From Hamiltosporidium tvaerminnensis (lineage: Eukaryota > Microsporidia > Dubosqiidae), in NCBI GenBank assembly GCA_022605425.2, contig CM061248.1:744001-808000 (forward strand): 64,000 bases of DNA, given 5' to 3'. This document shows, one piece after another, positions 21,603 through 31,647 of this stretch (within the stretch, counting starts at the first letter, position 1; each line of letters begins with the position of its first letter). The position numbers were made by a program, and so were the translations under genes. The notes under the pieces were generated by a model. It was not told the origin of the DNA, made no database searches, and was given only the letters and a program-made list of their open reading frames with translations.

Positions 21603-22877
21603 ATGTCACAAAATAACACTACCACCACCATAGATACTCTAATATCAGACACGTTAATACAAATAGAAGAATTACAAAATAAAATAAAAAAAAATGAAGA
21701 TTTTGAACCTAACAAATCCAAAATATTACATTTATGGAAGAAAGCAAGTACAGAGAAATACAGTGATAGTGAAATACTTTTTATTAAAGAGGAGTATTTT
21801 AGAAGTAAGGAATGTACAGATTATTTAGTTGTGCAGTATTTGTTATTACAGGGTAATTATGATATAGTAGATACATTAATTAGTGAGATATGTAAGATTG
21901 GTATTGGTGAGGGTAAAGAAGATTATAGGGATGGGATAGATAGTAATACTAGTGATAAAGATAATACTGGTGATAAAGATATAATTAATATTAATAAAGA
22001 TATAGTTAATAATATTAAAGATATAATTAATATTAATAAAGATATAGTTAGTAATAAAGATATAAATAATAATAAAGATATAACTAATAATAAAGATATA
22101 ATTAATAATAATAAAGATATAACTAATATTACTACTAATATTAATGACAATACATATCTCATTATTAGGTCTTTGAGGGATAATCATCTTGATTTGATGG
22201 AAATGGTAAATGAATTGAAAAATGGAAAATTTGAAAAAATAGAAAAATTTATTGAAGAAAATAAAAATTTATTGAGGGGTAAAGATCTTTTATTTTATTA
22301 TAACTGTTTACAATTTATTACGTTTACACGTAATAAATGGTACAAACGTGGTATAATTTTTGCGAGGGAAAATTTAAAAGAATATTTTATGAGTCGGCAA
22401 TTTAATAAACGGGTAAAACGGTTGATGTGTATTTTGAGTGGTACTGATTATGAAGTGTATTGGAAGTATTATTTAGAAAAGATTGTAGAGCAGGTGTGTG
22501 TAGATTTCTGTTATTTGAAAAATTATCCGGGGACAAATATTTTGGATATTTTGTTTCGAAATGGAAAAAATGTTTTTCCTGAGTTGGTGCAGGCGTCTGC
22601 TAATTATTTTAAACAGAGTGTTGTTACGGTGGATGAGGAAGAAATACCGGTACAGGTTAGTGTTACGGAGGATGGTAAGTTTCATTCACAGTTTGTTTGT
22701 CCGGTACTTAAAGTTTTGTGTGAAAATGATAATTTACCTTCGCTTTTGGAGTGTGGACATGTTATTTCTAGTAAGGCAGTGTCTAAATTATCTAAAAATA
22801 ATACTTTTGTTTGTTTTAAGTGTCCGTACTGTCCACAGGAGAGTAGAACAGAGAATATTGTTACTATAAGGTTGTAG
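21603..22877 (+). CDS. RMD5: RMD5/GID2-like RING E3 ubiquitin ligase subunit
   Basis: 424 residues. The C-terminus (about 364-424) is the degenerate RING typical of Rmd5/RMND5: CPVLKVLCENDN, then ECGHVISS at 383-390, then KCPYC at 406-410. A CTLH/CRA-like helical region is visible at about 190-290 (MEMVNELKNGKFEKIEKFIE and following). Rmd5 is the RING subunit of the GID/CTLH ubiquitin ligase, which in yeast degrades gluconeogenic enzymes; the role here is inferred. Residues about 117-180 are a low-complexity insert of repeated (N)KDI(I/T/V)NN units encoded by near-perfect DNA repeats, absent from the family elsewhere. The CCC motif supports the ATG. TFIIA large subunit lies downstream on the same strand, 740 bases away. 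Confidence 0.88.
   Translation: MSQNNTTTTIDTLISDTLIQIEELQNKIKKNEDFEPNKSKILHLWKKASTEKYSDSEILFIKEEYFRSKECTDYLVVQYLLLQGNYDIVDTLISEICKIGIGEGKEDYRDGIDSNTSDKDNTGDKDIININKDIVNNIKDIININKDIVSNKDINNNKDITNNKDIINNNKDITNITTNINDNTYLIIRSLRDNHLDLMEMVNELKNGKFEKIEKFIEENKNLLRGKDLLFYYNCLQFITFTRNKWYKRGIIFARENLKEYFMSRQFNKRVKRLMCILSGTDYEVYWKYYLEKIVEQVCVDFCYLKNYPGTNILDILFRNGKNVFPELVQASANYFKQSVVTVDEEEIPVQVSVTEDGKFHSQFVCPVLKVLCENDNLPSLLECGHVISSKAVSKLSKNNTFVCFKCPYCPQESRTENIVTIRL
21950..22145 (+). repeat. Coding microsatellite encoding (K)DI-N repeats
   Basis: An AATAAAGATATAA(T/C)TAA-like unit is repeated ten or more times in frame within the RMD5-like gene. It gives an Asn/Lys/Asp/Ile-only stretch and remains a multiple of three. 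Confidence 0.85.
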
Positions 22878-23616
22878 TTTTAATGGTATTTGTTGGTGTT
22901 TTAACTTTTGATGTGGTTTGTAAAAATGATATTTCCTAATTCTATTTCTTAATATTTCTTTTCTTTTTCTCTTATCTCTTTATTTCCTACTTTTATTTTT
23001 ATTTTTATTTTTCTCTTATCTCTTTATTTTTCTTTTATTTTTTTTTAATATTTCTTAATATTTCTTTTATTTCTTTTATTTTTATTTTTCTCTTTATTTC
23101 CTAATTCTATTTTTCTTAATATTTCTTTATATTTCTTTTATTTTTCTCTTATCTCTTATTTCCTACTTCCTATTTCTTAATATTTCTTTAGATTTCTCTG
23201 TTTTAAATATTTCTTAGATCTTATGATGTTTTTTTATTATTTCTTTAGATTTCTCTCTTTTATATATTTCTTTATTTCCCTTTTAAGATTTATATTTCTT
23301 CCAAATTAAGTTTTTATTTTCATTTTTCATAAATCTACTTCTTTTTCTAATTATTGTTTTTTTTAATCTTTCTTCTTATTTTTCATATTATCTACTTCTT
23401 TTTCTAATTATTGTTTTTTTTAACCCTTCTTCTTATTTTTCATATCATCTACTTCTTTTTTTACTTAAAAAACTTCTTTTTTTTTTATTCATTTAAAATC
23501 CTAAAAAAAAATCTTAAAACTATTTTACAAAAGAAAGATAAAACTCTGTTTTAAATTGAAAATAAATATTTTTTAAAAAAATTTATCCCTTAAAAAAACA
23601 AAAAGCAAATAAAGAA
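22878..23616. repeat. Pyrimidine-rich simple repeats between genes
   Basis: 22930-23480 is almost only T and C with scattered A, built of TATTTCTT, TTTATTTTT and TCTCTTATC words. A 63-base unit (TCTACTTCTTTTTCTAATTA and following) is duplicated at about 23333 and 23390. The last 100 bases are A-rich and lead into the TFIIA gene. Confidence 0.75.
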
Positions 23617-24087
23617 ATGAATTATGAAATGACCTCGTTATATAGAAATATAATAGAAGAAGTAAGTAAGAGTTTAGAATTAGATAAAGATGAGACATTT
23701 ATAGATATAAACATAATACAAGATATAAAGATGGCATGGACAAAGAAACTGAAAGAGTATACCAGTCCACCTGACAGGGACTCTCTTTACTACTCGAATG
23801 TGTCTTCTTCGTATAATCCTTCGGAATTTAAATCTATGAAACGACTTATGGCTGAGGAAGTAGAGCGTGGTAGGGAAGTAGAGGCACGGTCTACTGTTTC
23901 TGATGATCTTTCTTTAACTGAGAGTGATGAAATTAAAGAAGAACATACTAATAATTATATGATGTGTTTGTATGAAAAGGTTACTAAGTCTAAAAATAAA
24001 TGGCGGTGTGCTTTTAAGCAGGGGTTTATTAATATTGGAAATACAGATTTTGCTTTTTCTACTGCCAACGGTGATTTGGAATGGTAA
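23617..24087 (+). CDS. TOA1: TFIIA large subunit (alpha/beta)
   Basis: 156 residues. The N-terminus (about 7-48, LYRNIIEEVSKSLEL, then a DINIIQDIKMAWTKKL helix) is the four-helix-bundle part of TFIIA-alpha. The C-terminus (about 124-156, KNKWRCAFKQGFINIGNTDF, then FSTANGDLEW) is the beta-barrel part, including the near-invariant GD.EW ending. The variable linker is only about 75 residues and acidic at its end, against over 150 in yeast, matching microsporidian compaction. TFIIA stabilises TBP on the TATA box in RNA polymerase II initiation. A CCC lies 27 bases before the ATG, farther than in other genes here. TAF13, another initiation factor, is convergent downstream. Confidence 0.95.
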   Translation: MNYEMTSLYRNIIEEVSKSLELDKDETFIDINIIQDIKMAWTKKLKEYTSPPDRDSLYYSNVSSSYNPSEFKSMKRLMAEEVERGREVEARSTVSDDLSLTESDEIKEEHTNNYMMCLYEKVTKSKNKWRCAFKQGFINIGNTDFAFSTANGDLEW

Positions 24088-24138
24088 ATTTCTTTTGTCA
24101 TTTTTATTTTTGAGTTTTTCTTCCTTTAAATTTGGGTT

Positions 24139-24332
24139 ATATTTCTTTTTTATTTGATAAATTAAAAATATATTGTTTATGCATCTTTATATTTCTTTAT
24201 ATTTGATAAATTAAAAATATATTGTTTATGCATCTTTATATTTCTTTTTTATTTGATAAATTAAAAATATATTGTTTATGCATCTTTATATTTCTTTTTT
24301 ATTTGATAAATTAAAAATATATTGTTTATGCA
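24139..24332. repeat. Tandem repeat, about 50-base unit x 4
   Basis: TTTGATAAATTAAAAATATA followed by TTGTTTATGCATCTTTATAT recurs with GCA landmarks at 24181, 24230, 24280 and 24330. It lies between the convergent 3' ends of TFIIA and TAF13. Confidence 0.9.
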
Positions 24333-24488
24333 AAGAATTTTTATTATTAAAGTTGAGAAAAAGATTAAAAAATATAAAAAAATTAAAAATTAGGATTAAA
24401 TACAATGTGACCTCATTATTACTCTTTTTCGTTTCTTCAATATTAAATTATAATAAATAAATGTTAAATTAAATTATAGACACTATTA

Positions 24489-24800
24489 CTACTCCTTTTC
24501 ATACTCTTCACAGTCAAATGCTTTTCTAGCATTTTTAAGTTCTTCATTAGTTTTAAGTAAATCTTTGGCTCTTCTATATTTACGTGTATCTCTTTTTAAA
24601 ATATAAAGAAGATCATCTGTTTTGGTTTTACCTTTTATTTTGGCCATATTTTGTGTCTTAATAAGAATATTTCTTAAATAATCTAAGACATAGTCTTGTA
24701 GTACTTCTGCTGTGTCCTGGCGTGGATTAGAAACATCGCCATAACCGTACATCATTAATCTTATTTCTTTTAAAAAATTTGTTTTTTTGTTTTCGTGCAT
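24489..24800 (-). CDS. TAF13: TAF13, TFIID histone-fold subunit
   Basis: 103 residues covering the whole conserved TAF13 domain: FLKEIRLMMYGYGD at about 9-22 (family F..DI..M.YG.GD), an ETV-like DTAEVLQDYVLDYL helix, a KTDDLLYILKRDTRKYRRAK segment, and the ending LLKTNEELKNARKAFD. TAF13 pairs with TAF11 through a histone fold in the TFIID lobe that contacts TBP. The CCCCC run 11 bases before the ATG supports the start. It is tail-to-tail with the TFIIA gene, so two parts of the same initiation complex are neighbours. Confidence 0.96.
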   Translation of the reverse strand: MHENKKTNFLKEIRLMMYGYGDVSNPRQDTAEVLQDYVLDYLRNILIKTQNMAKIKGKTKTDDLLYILKRDTRKYRRAKDLLKTNEELKNARKAFDCEEYEKE

Positions 24801-24820
24801 ACAATAAATATGGGGGCAGA
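24801..24820 (-). promoter_or_regulatory. CCC-type start motif of TAF13
   Basis: On the minus strand GCCCCCATATTTATTGT precedes the ATG. Confidence 0.6.
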
Positions 24821-24844
24821 TGTTAACTTAAACAAAAATTAGTA

Positions 24845-25005
24845 GAAATAAAAAAAATTGTATTTTAAAATACTGAGGGATCATAAAATTTATGATATTT
24901 TCTAGAAATGAAGAAGTAAGGAAGAATAAAAAAAATTGTATTTTAAAATACTGAGGGATCATAAAATTAATGATATTTTCTAGAAATGAAGAAGTAAGGG
25001 AGAAA
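24845..25005. repeat. Tandem duplication, about 82-base unit x 2
   Basis: AAAAAAATTGTATTTTAAAA and the following TACTGAGGGATCATAAAATT to GAAGAAGTAAGG occur twice with one or two changes, just upstream of TAF13. Confidence 0.9.
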
Positions 25006-25359
25006 TAAATACGAAGAAAACTAGGAATTTCAATGTGTAATCTTAATTAAAAAAGAAAGTTTTGTAAAAATAAATGTTAAAGTGTAATAAACCCTTAAGT
25101 CAAATAGTGCCTTATTTCATACACTTTTTGGTTGCTATAATTTCATTTTTTTTATAAAACCAATTTTCAAAGTTCATATGTAGCAATTCATCTCGTGTTA
25201 TCTTAAACATCTCTTACGTCAATTTTACTTCCCTTTTTTTCATTTACCCCTTTTGAACTTTGGCTTTGCTTGAAAGTAAGAAGAATGTTTAAAATATGAA
25301 CATTATATCAGATTAACTCTTTTTTTCTTTAACCCTTTTTTGTTCTGAGAAACAAACCA

Positions 25360-26050
25360 ACTAAAACCTTTTGCATGGAAATAAATGTGTGAAATTAACC
25401 GTTTGATCATTGTTTTGATTTTTGACGGGATGAAAACCACACTATATTTTTGGTTGTTCCATTGATTTTGTAGGATAAGAAAAAGATCTATGAAATGGCG
25501 AAACTTTTTCTACAAATCTAATATGTTGTCTTTTATGTAATTTGATACTAAAACCCGCTGATATTGTAGGTGATTGCCATGTAAAAGCATGGAAACCTGG
25601 CCCTGCTCACTTGGATTAAAGGACTAGGCGCGTGGGAAATACAGAAAATATTACTTGGACAAAGACAGTAAAGCTATGTAACAGGTTATTCCGGTTTGGA
25701 TGAATTGTACTGTCTAAGTAGATTTATGTAAGTCGCTGAAATATATCTGAGTAAGAAATTTATCAGTAAGGAAAGGGTAAAGTAAATGAGAATGCTGCAT
25801 AGTCTAGGTGGAACCCAGGTTTGGTTTTAATATATGATCACACTTCATGCAACGAACAATAACGAACTCTGGGAAACTGCCTTGCTCTTTAACTGGGATC
25901 TACACACATTTTAGATGGAAGGTTTTGGTATTTAGGCATCGTAAGAGATACTGATGGATTGTTGGAGTAGCATTTATTATGTAAAACCAAGAACTGCGTT
26001 AATGTCATGAAAATACTAAAACCTTTGCCATTTTTTAAAAAATATGGTTT
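25360..26050 (+). repeat. R700 dispersed repeat, copy 2
   Basis: Shares the R700 landmarks: AATGTGTGAAATT, GATCTATGAAATGGCGAAAC, GCCATGTAAAAGCATGGAAA, GAGAATGCTGCATAGTCTAG, AACTGCGTTAATGTCATGAA. It is more diverged from copies 4 and 5 than those are from each other. No frame is conserved. Confidence 0.75.
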
Positions 26051-28167
26051 TAAATGAATAGATTACATTATTAGAATAATTTTTAAATATATTTAAATAC
26101 CAAACTCTATCATAAATTAGTATTTAAAGTATTATAGTGGTTTAAGGAACTTAGTATTCAAATGGGAAATAATATTTGGAAGAGGAAAGGATTGTTTAAA
26201 TTATATATTTTTTTAAACTTGGATTTTTTCATTGATTAATTTTATATTTTTTCGTTTTTTAAAATCTTTACAAATACATGTAGTGAACACTATTTAGATA
26301 TATTTTTAAACAGAATGTTTTTAATATAAATTTTCTATTTTTATAGCATAATTAACATGAAACTTTGATTAGAAAGAATATAATGTGGGTGAGAATATCA
26401 AGCTTAGAAAATAGTAAAGTGTTTACACTACTTATGTATTTCTTCAATTATATCTAATTGGATTAATTAGCGTCTTTGATTTTGAAATATTATGTCTAAA
26501 AAATTCATGTTGATGGAATAGATTCTTATTATATCATATGTTTTCCTTCAATAGAAATAAAAAGTATAAAAAGCTTAAATTTATTAAATTTTATATTCAA
26601 AATAAAATATATCTTGCGAAAAATTCTGAGGACATATAAAGGTAAATCAAGGAGTATAAATATTTCGTTTAGATAAATTCTTAAACCACTTATTAAATTT
26701 CAATAAGTACTAGTTTTATAATATATATAAATACATTTTGATTTTAAAAGGTTTGTTTTAAGTGTAATATAGAACAGAATCTAAAATTATAGAAGTGTAA
26801 CTTTACTTAAACAACCATATCTATCTGACTGACTGACAAGTTACGGAATGTGAAAACTAGATTCAAAGTTAAATAGAGTTAGAAAAAAAGGATTATCGGT
26901 GTAAGTAATTGCTCTAAGAGACCCACGAAAATAAAATCTGGAATAACAGATTTTTGTTCTATTTTATAAATTGAAAAGTATTCATGAATGCAAAATACAA
27001 GAATAAACGTCGTTTTGATTTTAAAAATGATGAGAAATTTGGCGAAGTATACAAAAAAATATTTACTGATTATTATGAGTCGAGAATGTAACTAGTGGGT
27101 ATTATTTTGCTTTTATATAGCAGATACATATGTTTATGTTATAAAAACGAAATATTATCTAACTAGTTTGTAAGTCTTAGAAAACAATTTGGAAAAACAC
27201 AAATTTATATGGGAATAAAGAAAATGCACAGGCTAGAATTTAAGCTTTAATCCAAAATTCTCATTTAAATTCTATGATACAACATATACCCGAATCTTTG
27301 ATATTTCTCGGGATTCACTTTGAATCGTTGTAATAAAACTAAGATGTATGGATTGCAGCTAAGAATTGTATCTTATATATGAATGAGTAGTGGGATATTA
27401 GATTAATAAGTAGCCTTTAAAAATTTTTAATGATTTTAATTAGAATTTGAAATTTAATTTGAGGAAAAATATTTGAACCTAACATTTTTTTTACTCATTA
27501 ATATGCTTCAATTTGACCGAATCGAAACAAAATTCCCAGAAGAAAGCCTAAGGATGTCGATTAAAGAGACAAATGTCTATATTCTTATATTTTTACTAGT
27601 TAATTTCAAAAAGTGAAAAGATGATTTATAAATTCTAAAAACCAGTTATATATATTAAAGACGATACTAAGATCTGATCTATATTTAACTCAGAATATCA
27701 AATAAAGAATATATAGCCCTATGAGACAAAATAAATGAAAGCTATAGGAGCCATATTAATAAAACAACCAAATATTTGAAAAAAAAATTACAAATTTGTC
27801 ATTATTTTTTTGGCAATTTATATTTAGTATCTTAATCTAAGAAGTAAATGCTGATCTATAAAAATTTATCAAAACAAATAATTTTTTTTATGAAATTGAT
27901 TTCTTGATTTCTGTTCATATTAAATTAGAAAACAATTTATAAAAAATCAAGTTAAGAATGAGTTATATTTAATTGTTAAGAATATATTGATTCAATATTT
28001 TAGTATTGTGGTTTTTACAGTTTACTTTATTTGTTTTTCAATAATTTGATTTATCCTTGATAAAAAAGTATGAAAAATATATTTTTTGAAATTTTATTGA
28101 TAAAAAGATTGTAATTTTCTGTGTTTTCTTAATTGAAATATAAAATGTTTTTCTTTTACAGCCGATA
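26051..28167. other. AT-rich intergenic stretch
   Basis: No ORF, repeat or RNA gene that I can support. A short upstream ORF (ATG at 28145) ends in the TAA overlapping the next gene's ATG at 28168. A CTTTTACAG just before that start resembles a 3' splice site, but no matching 5' exon was found. Confidence 0.55.
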
Positions 28168-29382
28168 ATGTTATTCTACTGGTATTTAGACAACATTCTT
28201 ATATTTTTACATTTTATAAGCAACACTAATCTTCTACGTGGTGATATTGATACAAGTAAAAAATATGATCTCAAGATACTGTATAATGAGATAGAGTTGT
28301 ATGTTAATGAAGCCAAGCTCAAAATTGGACTTTTCGATAAGTTCAGCAATGGTTTCTCAGTATTTTTCGCAGACGAAAAGGTAGAATGGCACGAGCTAAA
28401 TAAAATGATCAAGTTAAATTTTCTAAAATCAATGCAGTCTATTTATTTAAAAAGATTTTTACTTGATAAAAAGTTAAAAAGTTTAGAAGATATTTGTAGA
28501 TTAACTAAGAAAATGTTTAAAACATCCCAAAAATGTGACTTACAAACCAATGATCATAGAAATAAATTAACTGAGAAATATACTGATTTGTTCGAATTTC
28601 AGTCATATAGATGCGATACAATCGCAAATTCAAACATAAAAGCATTCTATTTAGGTACTTTAAAATATCTAGTTACGCATTTAATGGATGATGATTCAGG
28701 AATTTTCGACCAAAAAGATTTACTCGAAATATTTATTATTTCTTCAAGCAACCTTACCACCATAGAAAATGCAGCAATAAACAGAATTTTAAAGTTTTGT
28801 TTAGATAAATTTTTATCTGTTGGAGGAGTAGTTTACATATTCGTCAATAAAGTTCCAGAAAATTTTGTACAAACCATTATGAATCCGAATTTCACAAGAA
28901 TAGACATTAGTCATTTTTATTCCTTTAAAATACATTCTACTTTTACCGAAGATTCTCAAGAAAAAATAGTTTTCGAATCTTTCAAATCCCAAGATATTAG
29001 CAATAAACTATACATTATTGGATTAGATCAAAAAAAGATATATATGAAAAAAAGAGATATGAATTTCAATTGTAAAAAATATGATTTATTATTTTTTAAT
29101 TCTGTATCTGTAATCATGAACCAAGAGATAGGAAAATACGAAAAAAAAATCTATAAAATATTTGATGAAGATCATAAAATGATATATAAAGTTCAGTTTA
29201 TTTTATGGAATATTGGATATTTTATTGTAGATTTTGAAATTCATGAAAAAGAATTAAAAAATAAAATGTGTCTTCAAATTAAAGAATTTAATAATGAGTT
29301 TTACTTTTATAAATATAAGATTTTGTTTGATACCGATTTAAATATTATTTATCATAGAAGAGAGGAATGTGAAATATATTAA
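28168..29382 (+). CDS. Orphan protein with N-terminal hydrophobic segment
   Basis: 404 residues. Residues 1-20 (MLFYWYLDNILIFLHFISNT) form a signal peptide or anchor. The remainder is soluble, Lys/Ile/Phe-rich, with a probable helical first half and a beta-rich C-terminal third (KMIYKVQFILWNIGYFIVDF and following). A potential N-glycosylation site lies in SSSNLTT. No family is recognised and no catalytic motif is visible. It does not carry the LPEFE block of the paralogous orphans at 2 and 11410. No CCC motif precedes it. Secreted orphan proteins of this size are common in microsporidia and are often considered host-facing; that role is inference here. Confidence 0.78.
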   Translation: MLFYWYLDNILIFLHFISNTNLLRGDIDTSKKYDLKILYNEIELYVNEAKLKIGLFDKFSNGFSVFFADEKVEWHELNKMIKLNFLKSMQSIYLKRFLLDKKLKSLEDICRLTKKMFKTSQKCDLQTNDHRNKLTEKYTDLFEFQSYRCDTIANSNIKAFYLGTLKYLVTHLMDDDSGIFDQKDLLEIFIISSSNLTTIENAAINRILKFCLDKFLSVGGVVYIFVNKVPENFVQTIMNPNFTRIDISHFYSFKIHSTFTEDSQEKIVFESFKSQDISNKLYIIGLDQKKIYMKKRDMNFNCKKYDLLFFNSVSVIMNQEIGKYEKKIYKIFDEDHKMIYKVQFILWNIGYFIVDFEIHEKELKNKMCLQIKEFNNEFYFYKYKILFDTDLNIIYHRREECEIY

Positions 29383-30546
29383 AATTTATATTTAATTGAA
29401 CTAGAATAATAAAAATTTATTTTATATAATTTTTTTGATACATTACCTGGTTTGATATTATCTTCTTGGTTTCATATTCTTTCCTTTAATTATTTTATCT
29501 GTAATGTTTTAAGCTGAGATAACAATTCTTGGACTTGTAGGAAGGCCTAAAAATCTAGTATTTTGTACCTTCGATTATAAGTTTTATTGTTTTTCATTGA
29601 TTGGAAAGCATAATTAGCGTTGTTTTTTTATTTATATATCTTTGCAGCTTGTATTACATTCATGTATGTCATCTTCCGGGCTCTCTATATTAATTTGGTC
29701 TTGAATTTCATTTCATTAATCCTCATAAGAAATAGCCTCGAATTCTCTGTTAGATCCCATGATAATAATTGCGTATTTGTTCTTGTTTCCGTTTGGTACT
29801 TTTTAGAGTAAATTTTAGCATCTTTATGAGAATACCATCCCAAGGAAATTACATAAGAAATTATTTACATGTTAAATCTATAAAAATACTTATTTAATCT
29901 ATTTATTACATTCGGTTGCATGGTTTTTTGAATTTCAAAAATTCAAACCGAGTTATCTTATAAAAAAAATTGATCTCAACGAGTGATAACGTGTTTTTTT
30001 ATCGCCAAAATAAATATTGTTATTCTGCTATTAAGATTTTTGCTAATTTAATCAAATTATCGTGCCGATTTTATTTCTGCGTACAAATCCTGTTTACATT
30101 CTCATAAGTATGATTCCAAATTCATTTTGGAGATTCAAAATTATGTTTATTTAAGAGAACCAGACACAGATGCTGAGAATTTCGGTTTGAAGCCAAGTAC
30201 TTTTGTGTCCTAACATTTTTTTCAATCCTGAGCTTTAAATTTCCTACTTAAATTCCAAAATTACTAAATATTTTAAACTTTATTTTTGCATCTCAAACGA
30301 AAACCTTTATCTCGTGGCTTGATATATATTATTTCTAGCTAAAATACGCCATAATATCTTGAATATTTCGAATCTAATCTTTTTATATCTATTTTTAGTT
30401 TCCCAGTTAAGTTTTTTTCAATTTTTAATTTCGATATATATTTTTGCTACTCAATATTTAAATTAAAAATGATTTTTTCTTCGAATCTAAAAAATCCATC
30501 CAAAAATAAAAATACAAAAAAATAAAATATTCCTTCAACCTAATAA
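29383..30546. other. AT-rich stretch with a possible minus-strand coding relic
   Basis: At 29635-29812 the minus strand reads protein-like codons (KYAIIIMGSNREFEAISYED, two stops, then DQINIESPEDDIHECNTS), suggesting the acidic end of a decayed gene. The rest holds nothing recognisable. Confidence 0.35.
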
Positions 30547-30843
30547 ATGTCCAAAACCATAGATCACAACAAAGGAATATGCAAGCAATACAAAGAAACT
30601 GGATATTGTAGTTATGGTGACTCTTGTGTGTTTCTACACGAAAGATATTTTGAAGACACACCTACACCACACCAAGAGAACACAGATACATGCATTTACT
30701 GTAAAAAACAATATTTTGAAAAAATAGTTACTCTTTGTAATCACAATTTCTGTTTAAATTGTGCAATTAAACAGTTTAAAGATAATGAACGGTGTTTTAT
30801 TTGTAAAAAGTTCACTTATGGACAGTTTAAACCACTTTTTTAG
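30547..30843 (+). CDS. CWC24: CWC24/RNF113-like splicing factor
   Basis: 98 residues made almost entirely of two zinc modules. A CCCH finger uses C12, C21, C27 and H31 (C-x8-C-x5-C-x3-H, reading CKQYKETGYCSYGDSCVFLH). A C3HC4 RING uses C49, C52, C64, H66, C69, C72, C83 and C86. This order and spacing is that of Cwc24/RNF113A, which binds the 5' splice site region in the activated spliceosome. The usual N-terminal acidic extension is missing, and the inter-domain linker is about 17 residues. The gene agrees with the spliceosomal introns seen in PGS1 in this window. No CCC run precedes the ATG. Confidence 0.92.
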   Translation: MSKTIDHNKGICKQYKETGYCSYGDSCVFLHERYFEDTPTPHQENTDTCIYCKKQYFEKIVTLCNHNFCLNCAIKQFKDNERCFICKKFTYGQFKPLF

Positions 30844-30889
30844 ATATTTTAAATATCCTTCATCAGTGACCATCAATACAGTTAGATAT

Positions 30890-31060
30890 TATCTATTTAT
30901 ATTCATTATTATCAATTATCAATTGTCTATTATAATATATCATTATCTATTATCAATTATCTATTATCTATTATCAATTATCTATTATCTATTTATATTC
31001 ATTATTATAATATATCATTATCTATTATTATCAAAATTTATTATTTTTATCAATTGATAG
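30890..31060. repeat. TATCTATTATCAAT simple repeats
   Basis: A run of TTATCTATTATCAATTATC words with a duplicated ATTTATATTCATTATTATMA block, directly downstream of CWC24. Confidence 0.8.
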
Positions 31061-31160
31061 TTATTCCTAATAAAAATATTTCAAGTAATTTTTTTTTAAT
31101 TTATTTTTTATTCCTTTAAAAAATATTTTTTTAAAATAAATTTTTTTAATGACCCTTGAT

Positions 31161-31222
31161 TTGCCAATGATGAGTATTCCATGCACCACTCTGAATAGTG
31201 TTGAAAGTGGGTTCTGAGGCTT
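31161..31222 (+). ncRNA. Candidate C/D box snoRNA
   Basis: In an otherwise A/T-only gap a GC-richer island holds a perfect box C (ATGATGA, 31167-31173), an internal box D' (CTGA, 31191-31194) and a box D (CTGA, 31214-31217). Short terminal complementarity brackets them (GCC at 31163-31165 with GGC at 31218-31220). The 12 bases before box D' (CCATGCACCACT) are the exact complement of AGTGGTGCATGG; the GTGGTGCATGG core is a near-universal 18S rRNA segment. By the box D+5 rule a G in that segment would be 2'-O-methylated. From memory, snR40 (yeast) and U32 (human) act in this rRNA region. Box C' is weak and the terminal stem is short, so this remains a candidate. Confidence 0.55.
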
Positions 31223-31647
31223 TCTAACATTAAATAAAAATATTTTTAATAATATATCCTTCTTCATATATATTCCTACAATTTATCTTTATGATTATTA
31301 CACATCATCTCATTAAATAATATCTTCATTTTTACAATAAAATAAATAATCTCTGATACAGTTCAAATGAATTTATTTCTTTTAAAATAGTTCTTTCGAA
31401 TAAATATTTTAACTAAATATTTCAATAAATCATTAAATAAAAAGTTTTTGTAATTCTTTATTTAATTTTAGATACTTCCAATTAAATTTCTAAAAATGTA
31501 AAATAATAAACTACAATTTAATAATTTCAAGCATAAAAAATACTAAAAGATATTGCGAGAAATATATTTTATTAAATTATACTGTAGAAAATACTAAGAG
31601 AGAAAAAAAGAAAAAATAATAAAAGATATTGCGAGAAATTCATTTTA
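31223..31647. other. AT-rich spacer
   Basis: Nothing recognisable. The phrase AAAAGATATTGCGAGAAAT occurs twice (about 31546 and 31620), a short direct repeat spanning the 3' flank of the V-ATPase gene. Confidence 0.5.

Noticed and set aside
22674-22700. GTAAGTTTCATTCACAG as a possible intron in the RMD5-like gene
   Set aside because: The reading through it is conserved RING-proximal protein sequence. Removing 17 bases would break the frame and it is shorter than the verified introns.
28145-28168. CTTTTACAG before the 28168 start as a 3' splice site
   Set aside because: No upstream GTAAGT with an in-frame coding exon was found, and the verified introns here end in CTAAT(N)AG, not in a polypyrimidine tract.
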